Shown: piece by piece, positions 53,492 to 64,000 of the stretch
Numbering within the stretch: the first letter of the stretch is position 1
Layout of the letters: each line of letters opens with the position of its first letter
Origin: Fomes fomentarius
Lineage: Eukaryota > Basidiomycota > Agaricomycetes > Polyporales > Polyporaceae
Assembly: GCA_022606135.1 (NCBI GenBank)
Contig: JABYQN010000004.1
Coordinates: forward strand, 1,984,001 to 2,048,000
DNA length: 64,000 nucleotides
Reading direction: 5' to 3'
The notes under the pieces: model-generated
Seen by the model: only the letters and a program-made list of their open reading frames with translations
Told to the model about the DNA's origin: nothing
Databases searched by the model: none
Translations under genes and position numbers: made by a program

Positions 53492-55816
53492 CTAGAACGT
53501 CCTATTGCACACAATAGACTGAATGTATGTCCACGAGGCCAGCCCATGCTTCGAACTCTCCACCCCGACCCCAGAGTGCTAAAATCAACGCATCAGCACT
53601 GACTTTCCAGGTCGAAACTGCCGAGAATGCACTCGACTCACCTTTGCGCCGCCCATGGGCTATGCAGCAAGAATGCAAATGAGCGGTCATCAACCCTGTA
53701 TCGGACTCAACGATCCGAAAAGCAACTTCAACTTACGAATTCACCGCCGACGGCGCCCCATTCGTTCATCCAGACTAAAAATCATGAGGTAAAGGGCGTC
53801 AGCCACGCACTGTTTTATGAACTCGGACATGTATGAGCGAGGCTCGAGACAACAACCTACCCATGCCCTGGCACAGCTGATCTCCTATACGCTGCATGCG
53901 CTCAGCATCGTGCCCCCAGATTGACGACCCGAGACCGTATTCCGAGCCATCTGCGGATGTAGATATTCGTGAACACTCCCACCGGCAGCACACAGGCCGA
54001 ACAGAGTACGCACTCGCACGTTTGATCACCTCGTCATCATCTTGCCACCGAAGTAGAGGGACGAGAGGCCCGAATTCTGCTCAGGCGAATAGCTCTCAGT
54101 ACGCCGCGAAGGAACCTCCATGTGAGAACAGTACTGACGCTCTTCCCGCACAACTCGCGCGTCGTCGGGAGGGTTGTCGAGGATCACGAGGGGGACGAAG
54201 TATCCCTTCCCGCGAGGTACCTCACTCTCGAATGCGATCTTGTACCCCTTCTTTCTGCAATCTGCCAGGATTCCCCTGCAGTCGTTCGCTCCACGTTAGC
54301 TTGTGGGCGGGCCGCAGGGGAGCACGACACACCGGACATTCTCATGTTGAACCTTGTTAGCGACCGGCCCAAGGTTCACCTCCGGGTCCAACGGATTCCC
54401 GACCTTGATGTCCTTTGCGAGGTTCACTAGTTCGTCACGAACGGCGTCGTACACGTCGGCGTGCACGTATATCCGCTTCATCTGGAAACAGGTCTGGCCC
54501 GCGTTCGAAGTCGCTCCAAGGAGAACGCGTCTGTTGATGCGCGCGTCAGCCCACCAGCACCCCACTCAGCGAGATTCCCACCATGGAAAGCCGGTACTCA
54601 CTTTGCCATCTCCTTGGGGTCGACGTCAGGGAGGACGATGCAGGGGTCGTTACCGCCGAGCTCGAGCGTGATGCTCTTCAGCTCGTCCGCTGCGGCGCGC
54701 ATCGCTGCCTTCCCCGCATTTGTGGAGCCTGTCATGGAGACGCGCAAGATCCGTGGGTGCTTGACGATCCACTCTCCACTGCAGAGAAGCGAGGAAACGT
54801 CAGAAAACCGCTGGGAAGCGTTGCGGCAGTTGTATGGGACGCACAGTTGGTGTCCACCGTGGAGCACGGACAAGACGCCGGGGGGTACAAACGCCTGGCA
54901 GGCTTCGATGAACCGCGCCACCGTGCACGGAGCCGTCGGTGGTGACTTGATGATAATGCAGTTCCCAGCGAGTATGCATTGTGCGACTTTGGTTAGAGTT
55001 AGGACAAGTGGAAAGCTATTTCAGGAAATTAGCGTTATCGCCCTCCGGGTGCGGGGAATGGATGCCCTCACTTGAATGGAGCTATCCCAGCACACTGAGG
55101 GAGGCGGTGTGAGTGAGCTTCGTCTCGCTTCAAAGAGACGGATGAGATTCATTCAGCTTACCACTCCATATGGCTTGAATCGGTTCTTCGCGATCCTATG
55201 CTCGTCCTCGTACACTATCTCGTCGTCGAGACGCTGCGTGACGTACGGACGCAAATAGCGCGAGGGAAGTGTCAGCTCAAACGCCCTGAATACCTTAAAC
55301 GCACATCCCAATCACAGGATGCCAAGTACGCGTCAGCCGTCACCCCGCACGCCCCCCAGCACCAACGTCAAAACGTAGCCGAAGTCAGAGCTAGTGGCCA
55401 AAAGGTTACATGGACAGGTCACTCACGCGCTGAACTGGTCCTTGCCGACCTCCTGCATGAGGAGCGGGACAAAGTGCGATGCGTGCTCCTCTAGGAGCTC
55501 GGTCATGAGCTCGAGCACATGCTGCCGCTCCTCCCAGGGCTTCGCGCTCCATGCCGGGAAGGCGCGCTCGGCGGCGTCGATGGCTTCCTCGAGTTGCTCG
55601 GGCGTCGCTTGGGGCACGTATGTGAAGACTTCCTCTGTTGCAGGGTTGATGATACCCTGTGTTGTTGGGGATGAGGTTTTCTTTCCGTTGATAATGTGGG
55701 CACTGATGCACGGGACATAGAGGAAGGAGAGGGGAGGACGTGATCAGTTGGGATAGGCCAGGGAGGTGAAGATGATGAACTACCCACAAGCCCTCTGTGA
55801 ACGTCAACTTGACCAT
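53492..55816 (-). CDS. Aldehyde dehydrogenase, copy 2 (inverted paralogue)
   Basis: ATG at 55816; mini-exon MVKLTFTEG, then AHIINGKKTSSPTTQGIINP; stop TAG at 53492-53494 after QSIVCNRTF. About 480 residues in about eleven exons whose borders mirror copy 1, including the split start and the exon junction inside QFSA/AFELTL. Motifs: NPATEEVFTYVPQATPEQLE; AERAFPAWSAKPWEERQHVL; AGNCIIIKSPPTAPC; VSMTGSTNAGKAAM; general base Glu in ITLELGGNDPCIVL; nucleophile Cys in TSNAGQTCFQMKRIYVH; NPLDPEVNLGPVANK; GYFVPLVILDNPPDDARVV; GLGSSIWGHDAERMQRI; MNEWGAVGGEF. All catalytic residues are kept. One intron near 54860-54760 carries the extra run CNASQRFSDVSS in place of clean borders, so that exon edge is uncertain. 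The substrate is probably similar to that of copy 1, with possible specialisation. Confidence 0.88.
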
Positions 55817-55916
55817 ATCGCGTCTTCTTTCAAGTTGTCGTCGGCGCCGGCCTCTGGGTACAGAGTGTTGTGAAGTGTGCTCGGTGGTTGTATCGGAAGC
55901 TGGAGGTCTCGCTGGG

Positions 55917-55949
55917 AGGGGCTTGGATTGCAAGCAGTGTGTATATATA
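55917..55949 (-). promoter_or_regulatory. ALDH copy 2 core promoter (shared with copy 1)
   Basis: On the minus strand TATATATACAC-like sequence at 55949-55939 is followed by TTGCAATCCAAGCCCC ending at 55917. Its 5' end lies 133 bases before the ATG, close to the 140 in copy 1. Confidence 0.6.
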
Positions 55950-57331
55950 CACCAGGACGCTCCCAGTCCCGCCCCGACCCCAAGTCACTGGGTCTGCACA
56001 ACCGCGCGAATGGACGCCTGGACACGCCACGGACGTACCGCCGTATCTGTGTGTGGTTACGTCTCTCGGGTCCCAGGAACCAACCGTAATGTAGGGTGTC
56101 GAACGAACGACGATTGCGTTCGTTTGCTCCGAACAGTGCGATGCGCACGGAGCATGGAAATGGGGAAGAGCTAATAAGGGCAATCCAAGCGCGAAATGCG
56201 AGCTTATCAGGATTCTTGTCCCATGCGTGAGACCGCGGCGGTGAAGGGGCTGCTAGAGGCGAATTCGCATGCATAGAACTGCAGCGCGCGCCTCGGAAGG
56301 ATCTTTGTCCACCGGTGGGTGTATGGTAACCCGAAACAGTAGTACAAGCCAGAGACCGCCGTGCGCTCTCTGGGATCGGTGTAAAGAGGCCTCCGTGTGC
56401 CGAGCGAAGAGATCGGCGGTCGTGCGGGAATAGGCAGGCCACAGGTTCAGTCTTGGAGGTCCATTGCCCTGCGGTGGCGGCGTGAATGATACTGAACCTT
56501 GCTGTAGTTCGCCGTGATACGCTAGATTGAACGACGTGAGTCCTCCGCGTTAGTTTTATTTGGGGGTGCCCTGACAGGAGCTTGGGCTAACGGCGACGTA
56601 CCGATTTATTGCCCAGAAGTGTTCTGACAGACGACCGTGAGGAGCTCGAAGCTGATCCGGGGCGCTATGCATGCGGGACTATCCAATCGTCTGCCAGGGC
56701 GAAGAGACAAAATGAGCGAGGGATATACAAGTGGGAGTAAAGATGAGAAGCAAAGGGCAGAGAACTCCGTGTTTCTACTCACCTGTACATCCCTTATAAT
56801 ATTTCTTCCCTTCTCAATGACGCAAAGACACCGTAGATCTCACCGTTGCGCGTCCAAGATCACCGTGGGAAAATACACAACCCTATTTCGTCCATCTGCG
56901 AAATGCGCAGCACCCTGGCCAAGTGTACCCTACATATACTTAAACTCACGATGAGTTCATACCGGTGATAATGAACGCCTGCTAGAACCAGCCAAGGTAT
57001 AGTAATGAAGTGAATAGGCTGTGTATCCTAGGAGCATAAGGACAATCTATATCGACTGTCCAGCGCATAACAAACGGATACACACACTCTGCAGATTATC
57101 ATTCGGGGTATCACGCAGAAGGTATCCCACCATACTACGCCCTAAGTACACCGGCTGGAGAAGGGGAGGAGTGCGGGAGCATGGCAGCGGTACATTCCGA
57201 ACAGGGCGAGAGTCCGAGATGAGGGAAGCAATGAAGCTACTGATTAAACGTGGATGAGGATATCGCCGATGCCTCGCGGACCCACGTCGTAACGAGGGTG
57301 TCTATGTTTTGTCTACCAAAACCGAACAGTT
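55950..57331. other. Intergenic between ALDH copy 2 and hydrophobin
   Basis: 1.4 kb without recognisable genes. The left part will hold upstream sequence of ALDH copy 2 and the right part the hydrophobin 3' end. Confidence 0.5.
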
Positions 57332-57960
57332 TCACAGCATGACTGGAAGGACGGAGTAAGTGGTGGAACCGGAAATGGCAATCAGGGGGGACGCTTACTC
57401 GGGATGCAACCAATAGATATGAGACCACCATGGCTGTTGTTTTCACAGCAGACTGGGCGCTGGCGACTATTCACAGACACTGTAAATAGATGCATAGTGT
57501 GCACAAGTGTAGTGCACTTACCAGGCGTTGCCACTTCCCAGACCAACAACACTCAGGGGCGAACACTTCAGGCCAACGAGCAGATCGGGGACAATGGGGA
57601 TGTTGAGAAGACCGAGGATGGCAGTGATAACGTTGTCGTGTGCCTTGGTCACCGACTCGCAGCACTGTACGGGGCCAGTGTTGCAGCTGTAGTCACCAGA
57701 GGAGCCAGATGGGGTAGCCGGCTTCGCGTCTGAAAGAAGAACACATCAGTTCAAACGTTGAGGTGGTAGCAATATGCAGTTATGACGATACATATAAGAA
57801 GCAAACGACTCTACTCACTAGAAGTACGGGAACCGTGGTGGTGGAGGTTGCGAGGAGGAAGAGGGTTGAGACCACGGGCCAAGCGTTGGCCATTGGTCTC
57901 AGTCGCCTGCACAGAGGCAGCGGCAGCGACAACGGCAGCAAGAGCGTACGTGAACTTCAT
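57332..57960 (-). CDS. Class I hydrophobin
   Basis: ATG at 57960 with signal peptide MKFTYALAAVVAAAASVQA. Four exons: the first ends GSRTS, the second carries SCNTGPVQCCESVTKA and GLLNIPIVPDLLVGLKC, the third RQRPVCCENNSHGGLISIGC, and the last gives IML and the stop at 57332-57334. After splicing there are eight cysteines in the hydrophobin order C-x6-CC-x32-C-x13-C-x5-CC-x12-C, with spacings of the class I type. The fifth cysteine codon is split by an intron (TG/T). The product, about 120 residues, is secreted and self-assembles at air-water or hyphal surfaces to coat aerial hyphae and fruiting bodies. The basic linker LARGLNPLPPRNLHHHG lies between the signal peptide and the core. Confidence 0.9.
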
Positions 57961-58844
57961 TGCGAATAGCAGGATAAGGGCAACCACTAAGGACTGGTTC
58001 GGAGGACCCGAAAGCAAGGAGGGAACGGGTTAAAAGAGCGACGGGGAGCTCAAAGCCAGAAGCGAGGAGCGAGCAGTAACACAAGAGCGGAGGGAGAAGC
58101 AGGGTCGGGCCAAGGAATTGCGGACCTTTATAGTGCACGACAGTATTCCGTGACGGTCGAAGCGACTCGACATGCGCCGTTGGCCGGATATTCTGAGGTG
58201 ACAAGTCGAAGGCTCGCCGAGGCCTCGGCTCGCGTTCCGTATTAAATAATGATTAAGAACGTGTTACGTTTCATTATGGCCGTCGGACGAACGATGTCGT
58301 ACGTTGCGCGCTCCGTTTGGAAAGCCTCCACTCATAGGACCTGCAACAGAAGTCTATGATTAGTTCAGCGTATGGCGAGAGCGATATGTGCAGGAGCATA
58401 CCTCATTACCACCAGCTGCGACCGTCGCGGCTGCGAGCGGATAGTGCACTCTGGAGCGCAAGGCGCGTCTAGGTAGTGGAAGCGAGAATAAGCGGGGCAC
58501 CATGAAACGCTAATATCGCTGGTTCGCTGTGAAGAGAGAGCCGATCAGACATCGGGTATGTACAATTGGCGGACAAAGTTCCAAAAGGCTGTTCGCGCGC
58601 GGCACCCTCACACAGCCCTGCATAATGTTCGCTCGCGGAGGAAAGCCGTCAGGATGAGAGTTGAAGGTGTTCAGTTCGACGGAGGTTTGGTGGTAGCGGA
58701 GATTGCCGAGTCGCATGCTACTCATCAAAAGGGCACGTGCTGAGCGAAAACACGCGTCATGGCGCGCTAGGCGCCGGGAACGCGTCCTGGGCGAATTGTC
58801 AAGAGTGGCTGCAGCATTCGAGTCTCTCTCTCCAGACGCCAGCC
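57961..58844. other. Divergent promoter region, hydrophobin / CSE1
   Basis: 880 bases between two divergent start codons; apart from the hydrophobin TATA box no element is clear and no coding region is supported. Confidence 0.5.
58127..58132 (-). promoter_or_regulatory. TATA box of the hydrophobin gene
   Basis: TATAAA on the minus strand (within CACTATAAAGG), about 167 bases before the ATG at 57960. Strongly expressed hydrophobin genes commonly have a clear TATA. Confidence 0.6.
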
Positions 58845-61800
58845 ATGGCCGAGCTCCCCTCCCTCCTCCTTGCCTCGCTCAACCCCAGCACAAGAAAACA
58901 AGCGGAGACGAACCTTCAGCAGCTCAGTGCTCAGCCTGGTTTCCTCACCCACCTCCTCAATCTTGTCCTCCAATCCTCTCAAGATCGCGCCGTACGGCTT
59001 GCCGCCAGTGTCTACCTCAAGAACATTGTCAAGTCGCGATGGGAAGATGTATGTGCTTGCTGGATACCCACTGATCTTGTCTGTTCTCGTGGACCGACGC
59101 GTCTTTGTCCAGGACGAGCCACCCGTGCCAGAGGCGGACAGGGCTGCCCTCCGCGAAGCCTTGGTTCCTGCTATGATCAGCTTGTCCAATCCTTCCGACA
59201 AGGCAGTGCGTGCTCAAGTCGCAGAGTCGATATCTCTTGTTGCGAAGATTGACTTTCCAGAACGGTGGCCCGATCTAGTCAACGTGAGTGTCTACTTGTT
59301 TTCGTCCTCGCGTGACCGTGGTATCGAGACCATACTCATACTATAATGCGGGTCAGAAACTCGTCGCGTCCTTGTCCGATTCCAATTACGAGATCAACAT
59401 TGGTATTCTTGAAACTGCCCACTCTATCTTCCGTCCCTGGCGCGCAGAAGCTCGTTCCGACTCCTTGTTCACCATCATTAACTATGTGCTATCGAATTTC
59501 GCCCGCCCCTTCCTCCAACTCTTCCTCCATACCGCATCCTTGCTCTTTGCTTCTCCACCCCCTCCGAATCTGCCCCAGGTCGCTCAAGCGATGGTCTTCC
59601 TCGTGGAAATCTATTATGACCTCGTATGCCAAGATCTTCCTCCAGATTTCGAGGACTCGTTTCCGCAATTTTTCGGTGCTCCGGATGGACTCTTCCTGAA
59701 GCTCCTTTCATGGGAGCCGCAAGAACTGGCAGGAGACGTGAGTATGCTTGTCGAAGTGTTGGCATGTTCGCTGACTTTCTCCTAGCCCGATGACACTACC
59801 CCATCTCTCCCATCTCAAATCAAAACTCACATTCTGGAAATTGTCGAGGTACGCTGCTCGATCCTTTCTTCACCTATCGAATTTCTCTGACGCTTTTGTG
59901 CAGCTATACGTTAAGCTCTATCCAGAAACGTTGCAGACATCCAGTTCAGTTGAAGCGTTTGTCCGCGCTATCTGGGAGCTCATTGGTGGCGGTAAGCGGA
60001 CAAGTGTGGCGGACGACGGCGTATGTATACTTTCGTTTTATATATATATATCTACTCGCCCATTGCTGATAGTATGTTCCTAGCTCGTCTCACAATCGTT
60101 GCGCTTCATCGCGTCCGCTATCCGCACTGGCTACTATAAGCAGTTATTCGCCTCAAAAGACACCATCACGGGATTGGTGCAAGGGGTGGTTGTGCCCAAT
60201 GTGTCTTTGCGAGGTAGGCCCCACAGCGTATAGACCCGTCAATCGAATGACCTCATATGATCCTAGATCATGAGCTGGAGCAGTTCGAGGACGATCCTTT
60301 GGAATACATCCGCCTCGACCTCGCGCTGCCTTCAGTGGGCAGTCTCGGTGGTGCCCATGATGTGCTCACGCGTCGTCAAGCCGCAGCAGACGTCCTCCGC
60401 GCGCTTGTCTCCTCTGGTTCCGAGGTGGAAGCGACCGAGGTCACTGGTGCGTGGATCAATGAGGGCCTGACTCAGTTCAACGCGAACAAGGCGGAGAACT
60501 GGCGCGCGAAGGACACTGCGATCTACCTCCTGACTGCAGTCGCAACACGCGGGAGCACGACGGCGCATGGCGTCACGTCAACGAACGCGCTCATCGACGT
60601 CGTGCAGTTCTTCGGAGACAATGTGTTCCAGGACTTGCAGGCGGACCAGGGGAGCATCCATCCCATCCTCCAGGTCGACGCGATAAGGTTCTTGTATACG
60701 TTCCGCAATCAGCTTGTGAAACCGCAGTTGTTGTCGGTCCTCCCGCTGCTTGTGCGCCATTTGTCGTCGGACAACTATGTGTGCTATACGTATGCCGCGA
60801 TTAGCATTGAGCGAATCTTGTTCATCCGGCAAGGAACGCAGCTCTTGTAGGTCATTCTTACCTTCATTTGAGTATACAGTTGTTAATTTTTCTTCAGGTT
60901 CACGCAAGCGGACGTTCTTGATGTTGCACCACAACTCTTGGACGCGCTGTTGTCGAAGGTCGAGAAGGCGCCTACACCAGAGAAGGTGGCTGAAAACGAC
61001 TACTTGATGAGATGTCAGTACCATATCCTAGGTACTACTTCTTCATGCTTACACCATTCAAATCCTCAGGTGCGATGCGTGTGATCGTCACTGCTCGTTC
61101 GACATTCGCGACAGGGTACGAGCGTGTTCTCCAGCGTCTAGTTGCAATTCTAGGCGTCATCTCGAAGAACCCGAGTAATCCGAACTTCGACCAATACATT
61201 TTCGAGAGTATCTCTGCGTTGATGAGGTGCGTTCTCTCCCACCGTGTCTGAAATAGTGTGCTGAGCTCTCTTCCAGGTTTGTCGTTCAAGCCAATCCGAA
61301 CACGCTCCCAACCTTCGAGCAGGCGCTCTTTGGACCCTTCACAATCATCTTGCAACAAGACATCGACCGTGAGCTCCTTTTGCTTGAATCCGTTGTGACT
61401 GACTAATACTCGTTGCAGAATACATCCCTTATGTATTCCAGATTCTCGCCCAGATGCTTGACCTGCACGTCGGCGCGATACCCGGCGAATACCGCAGCCT
61501 GCTGCCGTTCCTTCTCACGCCGGCGTCGTGGCAGCAGAAGGGCAGCGTTCCGGGGCTCGTCAAGCTCCTCAAGGCGTTCCTGTCGCACGACGCGCAGTCG
61601 ATCGTTGCCGCGGGCCAGCTGACGCAGGTGCTTGGTGTCGTTCAGCAGCGGTTGATCCCGTCGAAAATCAACGATGGGTGGGGCTTTGAGCTGCTCCAGT
61701 CAGTTGTGCAACACGTCCCTGCGTATGTTTTCTTTGAAAAGGGTGTTGTGTGTTGATATTGGAGCGCTGATTGACTTGAATTTGTGATGTGCAGAGCGAA

Positions 61801-62578
61801 TTCGAAGCAGTACTTCCGTGGGCTTATCGTCACGCTGCTTACGCGGATGCAGACGAGCAAGACGGACAAATACGTGTACCACTTTGTCTACTTCCTCAGC
61901 TTCTGCTTGGCCATCGGCGTTGAGGGCCTCACTCCGGACTATGTCGTCAGCGAGGTCGAGGCCGTTCAGCCACGGTACGTCTTAAGTTGCAGTGTTTGAA
62001 GGTTTCCTGGCTCATTGATTGTATGCAGGTTGTGGTCGCAGCTACTGACCAATTTCATCATCCCGCAAGTCCCGAAGTCGCCGCCTAACGAGCGCAAGGT
62101 TGTCATCGTCGGCATCACGCGGCTTCTCACACAGAGCACTCTGATGCTGCAAAATGCACCACTGGCACAGGCATGGTGAGTTGCGCTCCTCAGCTCCAGA
62201 ATTCATACCACTTTCCTGCCTGGTTGCTGACACTCGCATACCCACAGGCCACCGACCTTCCAGGCGCTTGCATCGCTCTTCCAGAGTGAACAGAAACTGA
62301 CCAAGAAGGAAGAGCTCGACCCCGACGCGGGCCTGACGCAAATCGACTACGAGGAGCAGACCGCAGGCTACCAGGCGGCGTACTCGCGTCTCGCCGCAGC
62401 GGAATCTGCCCCTGTTGATCCCGTCGCGCACGTTCAGGATCTGCGGTCGTTTGTCGGACAGGCGCTGACTGGGCTCACGGGCCGCGACCAAAGGGTTCAG
62501 ACATGGATCAGGTCGACGGATGCGAGCGTCAGTGGGCCGTTTGTCCAGGCGCTTGCTGCGTCTGGGTTCAATATATGA
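58845..62578 (+). CDS. CSE1: Exportin-2 (CSE1 / CAS), importin-alpha re-exporter
   Basis: ATG 58845 (MAELPSLLLASLNPSTRKQA), stop TGA 62576-62578. About thirteen short introns and 970-990 residues, matching the family (about 960). The N-terminal importin-beta domain reads AETNLQQLSAQPGFLTHLLN, VRLAASVYLKNIVKSRW, then ISLVAKIDFPERWPDLV. The Cse1 domain follows: FEDDPLEYIRLDL, RRQAAADVLRALV, NWRAKDTAIYLLTAVATRG and LQVDAIRFLYTFRNQL. The C-terminal CAS/CSE domain has MRVIVTARSTFATGYERVL, NPNFDQYIFESISALMRFVV, DKYVYHFVYFLSFCLAIGV and RKVVIVGITRLL, ending LAASGFNI. With Ran-GTP it carries importin-alpha out of the nucleus. All exon joins that I followed keep the frame. Confidence 0.94.
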
Positions 62579-63461
62579 AGATTTGACGGGCGGGCTTGGA
62601 GGGTTGGGAGTGGGTGCAGGAAGATGGCGATGAAGCTAAAAACGATGACTGTCGGGCGGCGGGAAGGTGGATGAGTTCAACGGTGCGTGGTATGGTGTAT
62701 CGGATCAAGGATCACATTTGTAGCATTTTGTTGCATCTCTAGCATGAATCGATCGATGTTTGTATAAGCAAATCTTCCTGTGCTCGCGCGACGTATTAGA
62801 TCGTCATGTAACTTGCAGGTCTACAGCGTCGTACGCAACCTGAGAAGGATCAAGCAGCATGGTGCAGCTCCGGTCCCCTCGAGAACCAGTGATTTTAATG
62901 CTCGGGGGACACCCCCTGCGACACGTCACGCTTATGTAGGGTTGATGTCAGTTACGCACTCACAATGCGACTTCCCAGCAGTGATTCAAGTAGCGTCGTC
63001 TGACGATTATTCAAGCGCGCACGGAAGTAGGCTTCGGCTGTGGCGAGCAGGTATCTCAGACCATATGTCTCTCGGTGATTGCACTGACTAGTAGCTCCGC
63101 AGGGGAGGTTCAACCATGCCCCAACAACACCCAAATAATCTGTCTAATAACCCAGGCTCATGGAGCATTGGACCCACAAACACACACCTTCCGAACGGAT
63201 GGAAGCAGTGAGAAAATCATGACAGGTATCAGAGATGAGGCTTCTTCCGTTCGGTTATCACGCCCAGCGGTGCCCAGAGGATTCAGCTGAGTGCCAGCAG
63301 TGGGCTTCAATATTCTAGTCGCGAATGGTGACGACATACCGCCCTTGGCTGAACACAGATAAAAGCAGCGTAACTATTGCGCGCAACAAAAGCACTTCTT
63401 GTCCGGCGCAGCTCGCTTGAATCCTCTGCTACCGTTCCGTCCTAAGTATCACAGGGCAGTG
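62579..63461. other. Intergenic, CSE1 3' end and P450 promoter
   Basis: No gene seen. ATAAAAG near 63358 is a weak TATA-like element about 100 bases before the P450 ATG. Confidence 0.45.
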
Positions 63462-64000
63462 ATGGCTGGCGTACTGATAGCAGCCATCATTGCTTTGGTG
63501 GTGTTCATCGCACCCTTTGCAAAAGGCACCAAGCGAGGCAAGCGATTACCTGGGCCGCCGACCGTGCCGATCTTCGGGAACGTCTTGCAGCTGCCTCCTA
63601 GAAAGGTGTGGGAGAAGTTTCACGAGTGGGGGCAGACTTATGGTTGGTTCTTTTCACTGTCGCTGCTTTGCCTGAGCTTATAGAAATATGTCAACACAGG
63701 GGGCATCTACTCTATCCGTCTGTTCAATACTCCGTGCCTAGTTCTGAACAGTGTGGCTGCAGCGCGTGAGGTCCTCGAGGGCAAGTCGGCTCTTTACTCA
63801 AATCGGCCGTTGCCCAAGATTATCGAGCTGTACGTCGTCATGATGTGGTTACTCACGCCCCAACTAACGCCTTTGTTAGCTGTGGATTCGACAAGGGCAT
63901 TGTCTTGGAACATGATCCTAACCGTGTCCGCCATGCACGTAGACTTCTAAGTCTGATCCTGACGCCCAGACAGATTTCTCAGTATCGCGGAGACATCATG
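63462..64000 (+). CDS. Cytochrome P450, N-terminal part (cut by window edge)
   Basis: ATG 63462 (MAGVLIAAIIALVVFIAPFA) begins with a membrane anchor, followed by a basic stretch and the proline hinge (RLPGPPTVPIFGNVLQLPP). Exon 1 ends TYG. A 58-base intron (GTTGGT...ACAG) leads to GGIYSIRLFNTPCLVLNSVA, AAREVLEGKSALYSNRPLPK and IIEL. After a second intron (GTACGT...TTAG) comes CGFDKGIVLEHDPNRVRHAR followed by RLLSLILTPRQ. This pattern matches basidiomycete CYP genes of the CYP64/CYP5144-like expansion in which the helix C region reads R..RRLL. The haem-binding Cys is beyond the window. ER-anchored monooxygenase; substrate unknown. Confidence 0.85.

Overview
The window is nuclear DNA of a filamentous basidiomycete, most likely a wood- or litter-decaying Agaricomycete. 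Genes are split by many 50-60 nt GT-AG introns. Products typical of that group are present: a class I hydrophobin, two tandem DUF6533 seven-helix proteins, a GH92 mannosidase, a polysaccharide lyase 14-like protein, a Rieske/AIF flavoprotein and a P450. No rRNA, convincing tRNA, CRISPR array or intact transposon was seen.

Left part (1-12.9 kb): the 5' end of a secreted lyase (-); a decayed serine carboxypeptidase (+); an NADP-dependent MDR reductase (-); a duplicated ~0.9 kb block carrying a truncated gene; a remnant of an MFS transporter; a Rieske-AIF oxidoreductase (+); and a small unknown gene (-) behind a tandemly duplicated TATA module. Middle-left (13-25 kb): DNA polymerase eta, a seven-helix receptor-like protein with a long cytoplasmic tail, a 3.5 kb stretch without recognisable genes, and a Ras GTPase.

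Middle (25-42 kb): two tandem DUF6533 membrane proteins, secreted GH92 alpha-mannosidase, degraded remnants, a DUF1295 membrane protein (-), Sde2, a secreted six-hairpin glycosidase-like protein, and an F-box-like pseudogene broken by frameshifts.

Right part (43-64 kb): two aldehyde dehydrogenase paralogues in inverted orientation (43.9 kb + and 55.8 kb -) enclose the second copy of the duplicated block, a small Dabb-domain protein and a DHA1-type MFS exporter. The two ALDH genes share intron positions and a promoter arrangement. This is the best candidate for an undescribed functional unit, perhaps for aromatic aldehyde metabolism or detoxification. Beyond it lie a class I hydrophobin (-), the nuclear export receptor CSE1 (+), and the 5' end of a P450 (+) cut by the window edge.

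Housekeeping genes (Pol eta, Ras, Sde2, CSE1) look intact and alternate with accessory stretches that hold pseudogenes, duplications and lifestyle genes. All intron boundaries were read by eye, and all homology statements rest on recognition of motifs, without database searches.
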